A stretch of 64,000 nucleotides of DNA from Actinacidiphila fildesensis (GCF_042652185.1 NZ_JBHSIX010000012.1); one strand, 5' to 3'; counted from the first letter of the stretch, positions 17,714 to 26,606 are shown. Notes: a model not told the origin generated them from the letters alone. Translations and numbers: made by a program.

Positions 17714-17744
17714 CCGGTGTCCGGGGGATCACCCCGGACACCGG
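17714..17744 (-). terminator. Terminator after the multicopper oxidase gene
   Basis: Perfect 13-bp stem (first arm CCGGTGTCCGGGG) with loop GATCA, 8 nt beyond the oxidase stop. Confidence 0.8.
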
Positions 17745-17751
17745 TGATCCG

Positions 17752-19365
17752 TTACTGGCGGTAGCCGAGGACCGCCATCATGCCCGCCTCCGCGTGGTAG
17801 ACGTTGTGGCAGTGGATCATCCACAGTCCTGGATTGTCCGCGTCGAGATCGACGCTGAGTGTCCGTCCGGGCAGCACGATAGCGGTGTCCTTGCGGGCGC
17901 CGCCGCCGGTCAGCGAAAAGGTGTGCCCGTGCAGATGCAGGGGATGCCACATCCGGGTGTTGTTCGCGAGCGTCAGCCGGACCCGTTCGCCCTGCCGCAC
18001 GTCATGGCGGACCGCCGGATCGTAAGCCGCCCCTTCGAAGGCCCAGTTGTAGTTGGCCATGCTGCCGGTCAGCCGCAGCTCGACCGTGCGGTCCGGCGTC
18101 CGGCCTGGGTCCGGCAGGGCCACCGAAGGGTCGGGCCGCAGATCGCCGGCCTGGAGGAGCCGCCCGGACAGTTCCTGCGGGCGGTCGGCGGCGGTCGGCG
18201 CCGTTCCACCGCCGGTGCGCAGCACGTCCAGCGCCGCCGCGTCCTTCCCCTCCGCGAGGGCGACCAGCGGGAAGACCCCGTCACCCGCCGTGACCAGCAC
18301 GTCGTACCGTTCGCCCATGCCGATCAGCAGCGCGTCGGTCGCGGCGTGCACGACGGGGTAACCGTCGGTGTGCGTGATGGTCATCCGGTGCCCGCCGAGC
18401 GCGACGCGGAAGGCGGTGTCGCCGCCCGCGTTGACGAAACGGATCCGGATCCGGTCGCCGGGCTTGGCGGTGAAGCCGCGCGGGGCTTGCGGGGCGCGCC
18501 CGTTGACGAGGTAGTACGGGTACTTCACATCGCCCGGGTCGCCGCCGAGCAGATCGCTGGTGGCGCCCGTCAGCATGCGGCTGGGTCCGGCCGGGGCGGC
18601 CGGGTCCTGGCTCGCCGGGCCGTCCATTCCTTCCATGCCGTCCATGCCGGAGTGGTCCGTCCCGCTCCGGCCACTGCTGCCGGCGGCCGCCGTGCTCGCG
18701 CTCTTGGTGAGCTCGGCGAGGACCGCGTCCGGGGTGCTGCCGTCGACCCCGTCCACCCAGTCGTCCAGGACGACGACCCACTCCTTGTCGTACTGCAGCG
18801 GCTCCTTCGGGTCCTCGACGATGAGCGGCGCGTACAGCCCGCGGTCCAGCTGAACGCCGGTGTGCGGATGGAACCAGTACGTGCCCGGCCGGGCGACCGC
18901 GAAGCGGTACGCGTAGTCGGCGCCGGCCTTGATGGCGGGCTGGGTCAGCCCCGGTACCCCGTCCATGTCGTTGCGCAGGGCGAGGCCGTGCCAGTGCGCG
19001 GACGTGGCCTGCGGCAGATGGTTGGCGAGCGTCGCGGACAGGGTGCCGCCCGCCATCACCCGGATCTCCTTGCCGGGCAGTTCGCCGTCGTACGTCCAGG
19101 TCCTGACCGTGGGCCCGCCGAGGTCCACGACGCCTTCGACGGCGGTCAGCCGGACCTCGCTGACCGGTCCGTCCCCGGCGCGCGCCTTCTCCGCGGCGAC
19201 GACCTCGGGGCCGTCGGGCGCGAGGTATCCGTCTCCCGCGGACTGGGAGTTGCCGTGTCCGGGATGCCCTGACGACGCGGATCCGCCGGAACAGGCGGCG
19301 AGCAGGCCGCCTCCGGCGACCGCGATTCCCGCGCCGAGCACGGCGCGGCGGTGGTAGGTACGCAT
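17752..19365 (-). CDS. Secreted multicopper oxidase (cupredoxin type)
   Basis: 537 residues. The N-terminus has Arg-Arg followed by a hydrophobic stretch and a lipobox-like LLAAC (Cys25), suggesting Tat export and lipid anchoring. All four copper-ligand clusters are present: HWHG 124-127, HPHT 166-169, HPLHLHGH 474-481 and HCHNVYHAEAGM 518-529. These bind the T1 copper and the trinuclear centre, which couple substrate oxidation to reduction of O2 to water. A Met/His/Asp-rich insert at about 237-249 resembles the copper-binding loops of CueO-type cuprous oxidases. The preceding gene encodes a small Met/His membrane protein, supporting a copper-detoxification role. Confidence 0.9.
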   Translation of the reverse strand: MRTYHRRAVLGAGIAVAGGGLLAACSGGSASSGHPGHGNSQSAGDGYLAPDGPEVVAAEKARAGDGPVSEVRLTAVEGVVDLGGPTVRTWTYDGELPGKEIRVMAGGTLSATLANHLPQATSAHWHGLALRNDMDGVPGLTQPAIKAGADYAYRFAVARPGTYWFHPHTGVQLDRGLYAPLIVEDPKEPLQYDKEWVVVLDDWVDGVDGSTPDAVLAELTKSASTAAAGSSGRSGTDHSGMDGMEGMDGPASQDPAAPAGPSRMLTGATSDLLGGDPGDVKYPYYLVNGRAPQAPRGFTAKPGDRIRIRFVNAGGDTAFRVALGGHRMTITHTDGYPVVHAATDALLIGMGERYDVLVTAGDGVFPLVALAEGKDAAALDVLRTGGGTAPTAADRPQELSGRLLQAGDLRPDPSVALPDPGRTPDRTVELRLTGSMANYNWAFEGAAYDPAVRHDVRQGERVRLTLANNTRMWHPLHLHGHTFSLTGGGARKDTAIVLPGRTLSVDLDADNPGLWMIHCHNVYHAEAGMMAVLGYRQ

Positions 19366-19456
19366 GCTGAATACACCTCATGGGTGTCGATGGATGGGCA
19401 GGACGGACCGCGTGACCGTCCCCGGGGTACAGGCCCCGGGGCGGCCGGGCGGCGTC

Positions 19457-19861
19457 CTATATGCGCAGCACCGGCAGACGGGAGAGGGGTATGCGTGGGG
19501 GCGGTGGCCACGGCCACCGCCCCCGGGGGAGCAGGGAGCGGGCCGCCGCGACGGAGCCGGCCGGCGGGCCGGCCGGCAGGCCGAGGGCGGCGAGCAGGAC
19601 GACGACGGCGGTGCCGAGCACGGCCAGGCAGAGCGTCAGCGGGCTCGTGTCGTGAGCGGGCCGGTGCGCGGGCGCCGGCCCGTGCCGGTCGGCGCCCTCA
19701 TGCGCCATTCCCATCGCATCAGGGGAGGCGCCATGCTGGGAGGCCCGGTCCACGGCGGCGGGCCGCGTCTCCTCATGGCCGCCGCCCGCCGGATGGCCCA
19801 CCGTGTGCATGGCAAAAATCCCGAGGAGGAGAGCGGCGAACAGGAGCATCCGGCGCGTCAT
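19457..19861 (-). CDS. DUF6153-like small membrane protein, Met/His-rich, partner of the multicopper oxidase
   Basis: 134 residues. A signal-anchor type N-terminus (MLLFAALLLGIFAMHTVGHP) is followed by a His/Met-containing hydrophilic loop (HGASPDAMGMAHEGADRHG) and a second membrane helix (LCLAVLGTAVVVLLAALGL), then a Pro/Arg tail. This matches the small proteins encoded beside actinobacterial multicopper oxidases. No enzymatic motif is present; metal binding in the periplasmic-side loop is inferred from composition. The gene is 91 bp upstream of the oxidase on the same strand, likely one operon. Confidence 0.7.
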   Translation of the reverse strand: MTRRMLLFAALLLGIFAMHTVGHPAGGGHEETRPAAVDRASQHGASPDAMGMAHEGADRHGPAPAHRPAHDTSPLTLCLAVLGTAVVVLLAALGLPAGPPAGSVAAARSLLPRGRWPWPPPPRIPLSRLPVLRI

Positions 19862-20026
19862 CGCATACCCCTCTCCGGTATCGGAACCTGACAGGACCCT
19901 ACACAAGCGCACCGACAACCGGGCGTTGGTCGCCACAGGTGTCCGACGGATCACCGGCGCCCGTTACGCAGGGCGCAAAACAGCAGGCAGTATGGGCACA
20001 GCAGTACGCCCCCACCGGCTCGTGCG

Positions 20027-20043
20027 TTCGGACGAGGTCCGAA
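20027..20043 (+). promoter_or_regulatory. Inverted repeat upstream of the GlnA2-like gene
   Basis: TTCGGAC GAG GTCCGAA is a perfect 7+3+7 palindrome centred about 100 bp before the glutamine-synthetase-like start, in a 274-bp gap otherwise without a supported gene. Candidate repressor or activator site; the binding factor is unknown. Confidence 0.4.
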
Positions 20044-20135
20044 ACGTGCCAGAAACCGTGTGGTGGGATGCTCATGTGCCCCGAGGTGCCCCGCGGCGCG
20101 GGAGCAGGCAGCCTGATCAGCGAGGATGGGTGGAA

Positions 20136-21497
20136 ATGGATAAGCAGCAGGAGTTCGTGCTCCGTACGCTCGAAGAGCGCGACATCCGCTTCGTACGGCT
20201 GTGGTTCACCGACGTGCTCGGCTATCTGAAGTCGGTCGCCGTCGCCCCCGCCGAACTGGAGCAGGCCTTCGACGAGGGCATCGGCTTCGACGGCTCGGCG
20301 ATCGAGGGGTTCGCCCGGGTCTACGAGTCGGACATGATCGCCAAGCCCGACCCCAGCACGTTCCAGATCCTGCCGTGGCGTGCCGAGGGCCCCGGGACCG
20401 CGCGGATGTTCTGCGACATCCTCATGCCGGACGGCTCGCCCTCGTACGCCGACCCGCGCTATGTCCTCAAGCGCGCACTGGCCAAGACCTCCGACCTCGG
20501 GTTCACCTTCTACACCCACCCCGAGATCGAGTTCTTCCTGCTCAAGGACAAGCCGCTCGACGGCAGCATCCCCACCCCGGCCGACAACTCCGGCTACTTC
20601 GACCACACTCCGCAGAACGTCGGCATGGACTTCCGCCGCCAGGCGATCACCATGCTGGAGTCGATGGGCATCTCGGTGGAGTTCTCCCACCACGAGGGCG
20701 CGCCCGGCCAGCAGGAGATCGACCTCCGCTACGCCGACGCGCTGTCCACCGCCGACAACGTCATGACGTTCCGGCTGGTGATGAAGCAGGTCGCGCTGGA
20801 GCAGGGCGTGCACGCGACCTTCATGCCCAAGCCGTTCTCGGACTTCCCCGGCTCGGGCATGCACACCCACCTCTCCCTCTTCGAGGGCGACCGCAACGCG
20901 TTCTACGAGTCCGGCTCGGAGTTCCAGCTCTCCAAGGTCGGCCGCTCCTTCATCGCGGGGCTGCTCAAGCACGCCGGCGAGATCTCCGCCGTCACCAACC
21001 AGTGGGTGAACTCCTACAAGCGCATCTGGGGCGGCTCGCAGCGCACCGCGGGCGCCGGCGGCGAGGCCCCCTCGTACATCTGCTGGGGCCACAACAACCG
21101 GTCCGCGCTCATCCGCGTCCCGATGTACAAGCCCGGCAAGACCGGCTCCACCCGCGTCGAGGTCCGCTCCATCGACTCCGGCGCCAACCCCTACCTCGCC
21201 TACGCGGTCCTGCTCGCCGCCGGCCTGAAGGGCATCCAGGAGGGCTACGAGCTCCCGCCCGGCGCCGACGACGACGTCTGGGCCCTCTCCGACGCCGAAC
21301 GCCGCGCCCTGGGTATCGAGCCCCTCCCGCAGAACCTGGGCGAGGCCATCACCCTCATGGAGCGCAGCGAACTGGTCGCGGAAACGCTCGGCGAGCACGT
21401 CTTCGACTTCTTCCTGCGCAACAAGAAGCAGGAGTGGGAGGAGTACCGCTCCGAGGTCACCGCCTTCGAGCTGCGGAAGAACCTGCCGAACCTGTAA
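20136..21497 (+). CDS. glnA2: Glutamine synthetase I-like enzyme of the GlnA2 type (probable gamma-glutamylpolyamine synthetase)
   Basis: 453 residues with complete GSI topology: beta-grasp N-domain with GFDGSAIEGFARVYESDM, the catalytic core EIEFFLL, the GSGMHTHLS ATP/Mg site, NSYKRI and the VEVRSIDSGANPYLA strand. The loop that carries the adenylylated tyrosine in GlnA (NLYDLP context) is absent; the matching region reads LSDAERRALGIEPLPQNLGEA. GlnE should therefore not modify it. In Streptomyces coelicolor the corresponding GlnA2 has been reported to glutamylate polyamines rather than ammonia, so this role is inferred here. The ATG at 20136 has AGGA 9 nt upstream. The frame extends further 5' without support. 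Confidence 0.82.
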   Translation: MDKQQEFVLRTLEERDIRFVRLWFTDVLGYLKSVAVAPAELEQAFDEGIGFDGSAIEGFARVYESDMIAKPDPSTFQILPWRAEGPGTARMFCDILMPDGSPSYADPRYVLKRALAKTSDLGFTFYTHPEIEFFLLKDKPLDGSIPTPADNSGYFDHTPQNVGMDFRRQAITMLESMGISVEFSHHEGAPGQQEIDLRYADALSTADNVMTFRLVMKQVALEQGVHATFMPKPFSDFPGSGMHTHLSLFEGDRNAFYESGSEFQLSKVGRSFIAGLLKHAGEISAVTNQWVNSYKRIWGGSQRTAGAGGEAPSYICWGHNNRSALIRVPMYKPGKTGSTRVEVRSIDSGANPYLAYAVLLAAGLKGIQEGYELPPGADDDVWALSDAERRALGIEPLPQNLGEAITLMERSELVAETLGEHVFDFFLRNKKQEWEEYRSEVTAFELRKNLPNL

Positions 21498-21513
21498 GAG
21501 CGTCTCGTTCGTG

Positions 21514-21558
21514 ACGGCATCCGGGCCGGCGGCGTCATGCCGTCGGCCCGGATGCCGT
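21514..21558. terminator. Bidirectional terminator between glnA2 and the flavoprotein gene
   Basis: Two perfect 15-nt arms (first arm ACGGCATCCGGGCCG), 16 nt after the glnA2 stop, followed by TT; the convergent flavoprotein gene ends at 21580. Confidence 0.8.
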
Positions 21559-21579
21559 TTGCGCTGCCGCCCTTGGTGG

Positions 21580-22959
21580 CTACGGGGCCGGGGCGATGTT
21601 CTGGTTGGCGTGGAAGAGGTTGTCCGGGTCGTAGGTGCGTTTGAGCGCCGTGAGCCGGTCGTAGTGGTCGCCGTAGGTGGCCCTGACGCGGTCCTGGCTC
21701 TCGCCGGCGCCGATGAAGTTGACGTAGCCGCCGCCCATGGAGTGCGGGTGCAGGTCCTCCCAGTAGTTGACGCACCAGTCCTTCACGAGCCCCGCGTTGG
21801 CCGGGTCGGGGTCGATGCCGCCGATGACGCCGGACCACATGGCGTCCCGGTAGGCCCATGCCGTGTCGCCCGCGGCGACCCGGTGCGCGGCTCCGTCGAC
21901 CGGGTAGAGGTGCATGGTCGACAGGTCGGTGGGGAGGTTCTCGGCGTACTTGGCGTGCACGTCGATGGCGTCGTCCGTGATCCGGTCGAAGAAGTCACCG
22001 CGCCAGTACCACTGCAGGCCCTTCGGGATCAGCTCGTCGAACATGGTCTGCAGCATGGGGTACGGCATCGGCGTCGAGAAGTGGAAGGCCGGCGTGCCCG
22101 CGTCGTTCACCGGGGCCAGGGCCTGCTCGATGCCGTCCGGGTCCCCGGTCCAGCACCACACGACACCGCACATCTTGCGGCCGTGGATCTCCTCGGGGAA
22201 CGGGGGGCCGGGCGGGACGGCCAGGACGGCGAAGAAGCCGTTCAGGTCCTCGGGCGCCTGCGGCAGGAAGTCGCGGTACCAGCGCAGCACCTCGTGGATG
22301 TGGTCGACCGGCCAGAGGCTGATCGCGAGACCGACGGTGTGCACCGGGTGCAGCCGGAAGCGGAACGAGGTGACGATGCCGAAGTTGCCGCCACCGCCGC
22401 GCAGCGCCCAGAACAGGTCCGGGTTCTCGTTCTCGCTCGCGGTGACGAAGCTGCCGTCGGCGAGCACCACGTCGGCGGCCACCAGACTGTCCATCGTGAG
22501 GCCGTACTTGCGGGTGAGGTGGCCGTGGCCGCCGCCGAGGGTGAGCCCGCCGACGCCGGTCGTCGACATGATGCCGGCGGGTACGGCCAGCCCGAACGCG
22601 TGGGTGGCGTGGTCCAGGTCGCCGAGCTGGGACCCGCCGCCGACCCGGGCGGTCTTCGCGGCGGGGTCGACACGCACCCAGCGCATCGGTGACAGATCGA
22701 CGGTGACGCCGTCGTCGACCAGGCACAGACCGGCGCCGCTGTGCCCGCCGCCCCGGACGGCGAGTTCCAGTCCCTGCTCACGGACGAAGTCCACCGCGGC
22801 CATGACGTCCGCCGTGTCGGAGCAGCGCACGATCGCGGCCGGGCGCTTGTCGACCATGGCGTTGTAGACCTTGCGGGCCTCCGGGTAGTCGGGATCCTCC
22901 GGAGCGATGACCGGGCCGCGCAACGCGGTCCGCATCGCTTCAAGTGTGCTGCCGTCCAT
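21580..22959 (-). CDS. FAD-linked oxidase, BBE/PCMH family
   Basis: 459 residues. The FAD-binding PCMH domain is at about 40-210, with RGGGHSGAG (the His that often carries the 8-alpha-histidyl flavin link), GLTLGGGHGHLTRKYGL and RGGGGNFGIVTSF. The C-terminus ends with the berberine-bridge (BBE) motif (YDPDNLFHANQNIAP). Members oxidise sugars, alcohols or secondary metabolites with O2. No signal peptide is seen. GAGGAG stands 7 nt before the ATG. It is divergent from the sulfite-oxidase-like gene across 214 bp; no biosynthetic cluster surrounds it. Confidence 0.88.
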   Translation of the reverse strand: MDGSTLEAMRTALRGPVIAPEDPDYPEARKVYNAMVDKRPAAIVRCSDTADVMAAVDFVREQGLELAVRGGGHSGAGLCLVDDGVTVDLSPMRWVRVDPAAKTARVGGGSQLGDLDHATHAFGLAVPAGIMSTTGVGGLTLGGGHGHLTRKYGLTMDSLVAADVVLADGSFVTASENENPDLFWALRGGGGNFGIVTSFRFRLHPVHTVGLAISLWPVDHIHEVLRWYRDFLPQAPEDLNGFFAVLAVPPGPPFPEEIHGRKMCGVVWCWTGDPDGIEQALAPVNDAGTPAFHFSTPMPYPMLQTMFDELIPKGLQWYWRGDFFDRITDDAIDVHAKYAENLPTDLSTMHLYPVDGAAHRVAAGDTAWAYRDAMWSGVIGGIDPDPANAGLVKDWCVNYWEDLHPHSMGGGYVNFIGAGESQDRVRATYGDHYDRLTALKRTYDPDNLFHANQNIAPAP

Positions 22960-23173
22960 GGCGATCTCCTCGGCGAGACTCGGGCCGCCTCCTCCACCTG
23001 GCCGCTCCCCGGCCGGGCCGCCGGTGGGCGGTTGTGCGCCGACGCCCTGGGCACCCTCCATCTGCCATGGGGCATCGCGGACCCCAGGCCGATACATCCA
23101 GCATCCCGCCGGTCGGGGAGGATCGCATGTTCACCCGGATGCCTGGGTTCGGCCGGAAGCGCACCATGAAGGA

Positions 23174-24292
23174 ATGGACGGACGCTTCGCCGACATCAGC
23201 CCGGCCGGCCGCCTCGCGGATCCCGCGGAGGGGATCAGCCCGGAGGAACTCGCGCTCGCGGCCCGCAACCACGGCCTGCCGCTGGAGGCCCTGCGCTACG
23301 ACCTGACCCCGCCGGGACTGCACTACGTGCTGGTCCACTACGACATCCCCGCCGCCCGGGAGGACGACTGGCGGCTCACCGTGGGAGGCAGCGTCCGGAC
23401 GGCGCTGACACTGGACATGGCGGCCCTGCGCTCGTTCCCCGCCGTCACCCACCGCGTGACGATGGAGTGCGCGGGCAACGGCCGGGCGCGGCTCACCCCG
23501 CGGCCGGTGAGCCAGCCGTGGCTGGTCGAGGCGGTCGGAACGGCCGAGTGGACCGGGGTGCCGCTGCGAGTGCTGCTCGCCGAGGCGGGAGTGGAGCCGG
23601 CTGCCGTCGAGGCCGTCTTCCGCGGCGCGGACCACGGTGTCGAGCGCGGTGTCGAACAGGACTACCGGTGGAGTCTGCCGCTGGCGGTGGCCGCCGGCGC
23701 CGATCCTGAGGTGCTGGTCGCGTACGCCATGAACGGGCTGCCCCTGCCGCCGCAGCACGGCCACCCGCTGCGGCTGGTGGTGCCCGGCTGGTACGGGATG
23801 GCGCAGGTGAAGTGGCTGCGCGGGATCACGCTCACCGACACGCCGTTCACCGGATTCCAGCAGACGGTGGCGTACCGCTACCGGCAGCGGGCCGGTGAAC
23901 CCGGCGAGCCGGTCACCCGGATCGCCCCGCGGGCGCTGATGATCCCGCCCGGGTTCCCGGACTTCATGTCCAGGACCCGCGTCGTACGCCCCGGCCCGGT
24001 GCCGCTGGAGGGCAGGGCCTGGTCCGGGTTGGCACCGGTCACGAAGGCCGAGGTGAGTACGGACGACGGACGTTCCTGGCGGGCGGCCGAGCTCGCCCCG
24101 CCGGACGGACACGACCTGGCCTGGCGGAGCTGGCGGGCGTCCTGGACGGCGGAGCCCGGCCGCCATGTGCTCAGCGCCCGCGCCACCGACGCCGAGGGCA
24201 ACACCCAGCCGCTCGCCCAGGCGTGGAACCGCGGCGGCTTCGGCAACAACCTCGTCCAGCGGATCACCGTCCACTGCCTTCCGGACGACTGA
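23174..24292 (+). CDS. Molybdopterin-dependent oxidoreductase, sulfite oxidase family
   Basis: 372 residues. The oxidoreductase molybdopterin-binding domain contains VTMECAGNGR, whose Cys is the molybdenum ligand. It then has EQDYRWSLPL and GHPLRLVVPGWYGMAQVKWL, and a C-terminal Mo-co dimerisation domain (VSTDDGRSWRAAELA). There is no haem domain and no Tat signal, so it is a cytoplasmic plant-type sulfite oxidase-like enzyme or a relative with another oxyanion substrate. The ATG is immediately preceded by GAAGGA, an unusually short spacing, and no better start exists. Confidence 0.85.
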   Translation: MDGRFADISPAGRLADPAEGISPEELALAARNHGLPLEALRYDLTPPGLHYVLVHYDIPAAREDDWRLTVGGSVRTALTLDMAALRSFPAVTHRVTMECAGNGRARLTPRPVSQPWLVEAVGTAEWTGVPLRVLLAEAGVEPAAVEAVFRGADHGVERGVEQDYRWSLPLAVAAGADPEVLVAYAMNGLPLPPQHGHPLRLVVPGWYGMAQVKWLRGITLTDTPFTGFQQTVAYRYRQRAGEPGEPVTRIAPRALMIPPGFPDFMSRTRVVRPGPVPLEGRAWSGLAPVTKAEVSTDDGRSWRAAELAPPDGHDLAWRSWRASWTAEPGRHVLSARATDAEGNTQPLAQAWNRGGFGNNLVQRITVHCLPDD

Positions 24293-24312
24293 CCTGAGCC
24301 GGGGGTCGTCCG
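24282..24312. terminator. Hairpin between convergent genes
   Basis: Arms CGGACGAC and GTCGTCCG flank the sulfite-oxidase-like stop and lie just beyond the end of the convergent propeller gene. Confidence 0.45.
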
Positions 24313-24316
24313 CGCG

Positions 24317-25339
24317 TCAGCCGATGTACGCGGGGGCGAGCGCCGCCGGGGTCAGCGTGCGGGGCGTGCCGGTGCCGTCGGCGGGGACCGTGTAGAGGTC
24401 CGCGCCGAAGTCGCCCGGCAGCGAGTAGGCGACGGTGCGGTCGTCGGTCCAGACCGCTTGGTCGTCGACGCTGCGGTTCTCGGCCAGCGGGGTCTCGCGC
24501 ATCGTGGCGAGGTCGAGGGCGTAGAGCCGCCAGGGGGCGTCGGGGGACAGGCCCGGGACGCGCTTCTTGAAGACCAGACGGGTGCCGTCGGGCGAGAGCG
24601 ACGGGCACTCCACGTTCGGGCGCAGCGTCGTCACGGTGCGGGCCGCGATGTCACCGCGGATGAGGTACGTCCTGCCGCCGGTGGCGAGCGTCGCGTAGAA
24701 GTGCCCGTCGTCGGCGAAGGTGACGCCCCAGAAGTTCACGTCGGTGGCGCGGTAGCGGTGGCCGTCCTTGAGGATCGTGAAGTCCTCCAGGCTGGCGTCG
24801 AGCCTGCCGGTCCTGACGTCGAGGATCGAGGTGCGGGTGGAGAAGTCGGTGCCCGCGTACGAGTCGCCGCCGACGAAGACCGTCCAGGCGGCGAGGTGGC
24901 CGCTGGGCGATACCCGGGCGCGGGTCGGGATCCCGTTCAGCGGGTAGTGCCGGGTCTCCTTGAGGTGGGAGTCGAGGACGACCGCGCGGTAGGTGTCCTG
25001 GACGGTGCCGTGCACGGACTGCAGACAGATGCCGGTGCCCGCGGCGGCGTGGAAGCGCAGACAGCGGACGCCCGAGGCGGTACGGGTCGCCCCGGGCGAG
25101 GCGGCGGGCACGGTGGCGAGTTCATCGCGGTGCGGACCCCAGGCCATGTTGCGGAAGACCATGAGCCGGGGCCCGGCCGGGGCCAGCGACACCGCGCCCT
25201 GGACGACCGGCGGGCCGCCGGCCTGCTCGGTGTTCCTGCGGGCGGCCCGGTCGGAGGCGTGCCAGACCGCCGCGCCCGCCACACAGGCGAGCACGGCGGC
25301 CGCCGCGACGAGGATCAGCAGCCGGTTCCGGGTGGTCAT
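24317..25339 (-). CDS. Membrane-anchored TolB-like beta-propeller protein
   Basis: 340 residues. One N-terminal transmembrane or signal-anchor helix (LLILVAAAAVLACVAGAAVW) precedes a series of WD40/PD40-type blades, with repeating patterns such as RVSPSGHLAAWT, PSLSPDGTRLVFKK and AVWTDDRTVAYSLPGDFGADLYTVPADG. The function of this family is unknown; blades usually mediate protein contacts outside the membrane. It starts 20 bp after the phosphoesterase stop, so the two secreted proteins are probably cotranscribed. Confidence 0.75.
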   Translation of the reverse strand: MTTRNRLLILVAAAAVLACVAGAAVWHASDRAARRNTEQAGGPPVVQGAVSLAPAGPRLMVFRNMAWGPHRDELATVPAASPGATRTASGVRCLRFHAAAGTGICLQSVHGTVQDTYRAVVLDSHLKETRHYPLNGIPTRARVSPSGHLAAWTVFVGGDSYAGTDFSTRTSILDVRTGRLDASLEDFTILKDGHRYRATDVNFWGVTFADDGHFYATLATGGRTYLIRGDIAARTVTTLRPNVECPSLSPDGTRLVFKKRVPGLSPDAPWRLYALDLATMRETPLAENRSVDDQAVWTDDRTVAYSLPGDFGADLYTVPADGTGTPRTLTPAALAPAYIG

Positions 25340-25359
25340 GGCGCCGGCTCCGCTCACGG

Positions 25360-26253
25360 TCAGCTGGTCCAGATGCCGGTGATGTCGGTGGCGGAGGCGG
25401 CGTTCCCCGCGTGCGAGGTGCCGAACATGTCCTCGAGGGTGCGCAGCAGATTGTAGTGGTTGTACGTCGTCGACGAGGTGCTGCCCGGGGTGACGCGCTG
25501 TCCGTAGAGGACGGTGGGGATGCGGTTGCCGGCCAGCCGGTTGTCCTCGTCGAAGGTGACGATCAGCAGGCTGTTGTGGGTCTTGGCCCACGTGGCGTAA
25601 GCACCGAGATTGTTCTTGATCCAGGTGTCACCGGTGCCGACGGAGCAGTCGTGCATGTCGCTGCACAGGTTCGGCACGACGAACGAGACCTGCGGCAGCG
25701 TCGTGTAGTCCGAAGGGAACTGCGCGAACGTCTTGGCGCTGGAGGTCGGCACGTTGCTGAAGCCGAACCAGGGGTTGTGCTTCTGCGCGTACTTGCCGCT
25801 GCTGCAGGTGGTGGAGCCCTGGCTGGGGAGCGTCTCGTTGTAGCTGCCCCAGGTCTTGCCCGCGGCGATCAGCTCGGAGGCGAGGTTGGGCGCGGAGCTG
25901 AAGCCGGGGGTGACGCAGCTGTCGCCGGTCACGCCCTGGTTGCTGCCGGAGAACACCTGGTAGTAGTTCGGCTGGCTCGGGTGCGTGACGCCGTACGAGG
26001 CGGTGAGGTTCGCGCCGCCGGTCTTCAGCGAGTTGATGTAGGGGGCGCTGGAGCTGCCGATCACCTGGTTGTACGCGTGGTTCTCCATCATCACGACGAT
26101 CACGTGGTCAGGAGTGGGGACGGCGGCCGCCGCGTGCGCGGTGGACGCGCCGCCGAGGCCGGCCCACAGGCCGACGGACGCGCCGGCCAGCCCGAGGGCG
26201 GCGGCGAGGGCGGTGAGGGGGCGACGCGGAACGGATATCGACAAGCCGGGCAC
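25360..26253 (-). CDS. Secreted phosphoesterase (acid phosphatase / phospholipase C-like, PF04185 type)
   Basis: 297 residues. A Sec signal peptide ends near AHAAAA. The mature part has the phosphoesterase family features PDHVIVVMMENHAYNQVIG, THPSQPNYYQVFSGSNQG, NLCSDMHDCSVGTGD and LLIVTFDEDN, whose Asp/Glu/His/Asn residues normally bind the metal pair. It should release phosphate from extracellular organic phosphates. The GTG start has a strong GGAGG at 6 nt. No PHO box was recognised upstream. Confidence 0.85.
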   Translation of the reverse strand: MPGLSISVPRRPLTALAAALGLAGASVGLWAGLGGASTAHAAAAVPTPDHVIVVMMENHAYNQVIGSSSAPYINSLKTGGANLTASYGVTHPSQPNYYQVFSGSNQGVTGDSCVTPGFSSAPNLASELIAAGKTWGSYNETLPSQGSTTCSSGKYAQKHNPWFGFSNVPTSSAKTFAQFPSDYTTLPQVSFVVPNLCSDMHDCSVGTGDTWIKNNLGAYATWAKTHNSLLIVTFDEDNRLAGNRIPTVLYGQRVTPGSTSSTTYNHYNLLRTLEDMFGTSHAGNAASATDITGIWTS

Positions 26254-26438
26254 GGCTTACCTCCGGTGGGGGGGGGTATGGGGGCGCGGAGCGCTGTCAG
26301 CGTAGGAGCGGCCGGCGGAACTGAGAAGATCCGCAGACGTGAATGGCCGGGAAACGAACGGTGCGGGCCCACCGGGACGGGCGCTGCCCGCCGCCCGCAG
26401 GGGCAGCGCCGTCTCCCCGGACCGGCAGCGCTGTCTCC

Positions 26439-26511
26439 CCGGACCGTGCCGCCGGCCGTCCGGACCGGCAGCGTCCTCTCTCCGGACCGTGCCGCCGGCC
26501 GTCCGGACCGG
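26439..26511. repeat. 30-bp exact direct repeat, period 43 bp
   Basis: Copies at 26439-26468 and 26482-26511 are identical over 30 bp, beginning CCGGACCGTGCCG and ending GTCCGGACCGG. The spacers are similar too (GCAGCG followed by a CT-rich run precedes the second copy, and a like sequence precedes the first). Each copy contains internal inverted CCGGAC/GTCCGG elements and could fold. Confidence 0.85.
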
Positions 26512-26577
26512 TCCTGCCGGCCGCCCGGACCGGCTCCGCCGTCACGGAACGGCGCGGGAACCGTCCGGTGCACGCCG

Positions 26578-26606
26578 TTCCAGGTCGGCGGCCGGGCGGT
26601 TACGCT
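26578..26606 (+). promoter_or_regulatory. Possible glnE promoter
   Basis: TTCCAG (26578-26583) and TACGCT (26601-26606) with a 17-nt spacer lie 43 bp before the glnE start. The -35 match is only partial. Confidence 0.35.

Noticed and set aside
19803..20135. 110-residue N-terminal extension of the GlnA2-like enzyme
   Set aside because: Family proteins start at the MDKQQEF position; the extension is Arg/Pro-rich, overlaps the 5' end of the minus-strand DUF6153-like gene and contains the palindrome.
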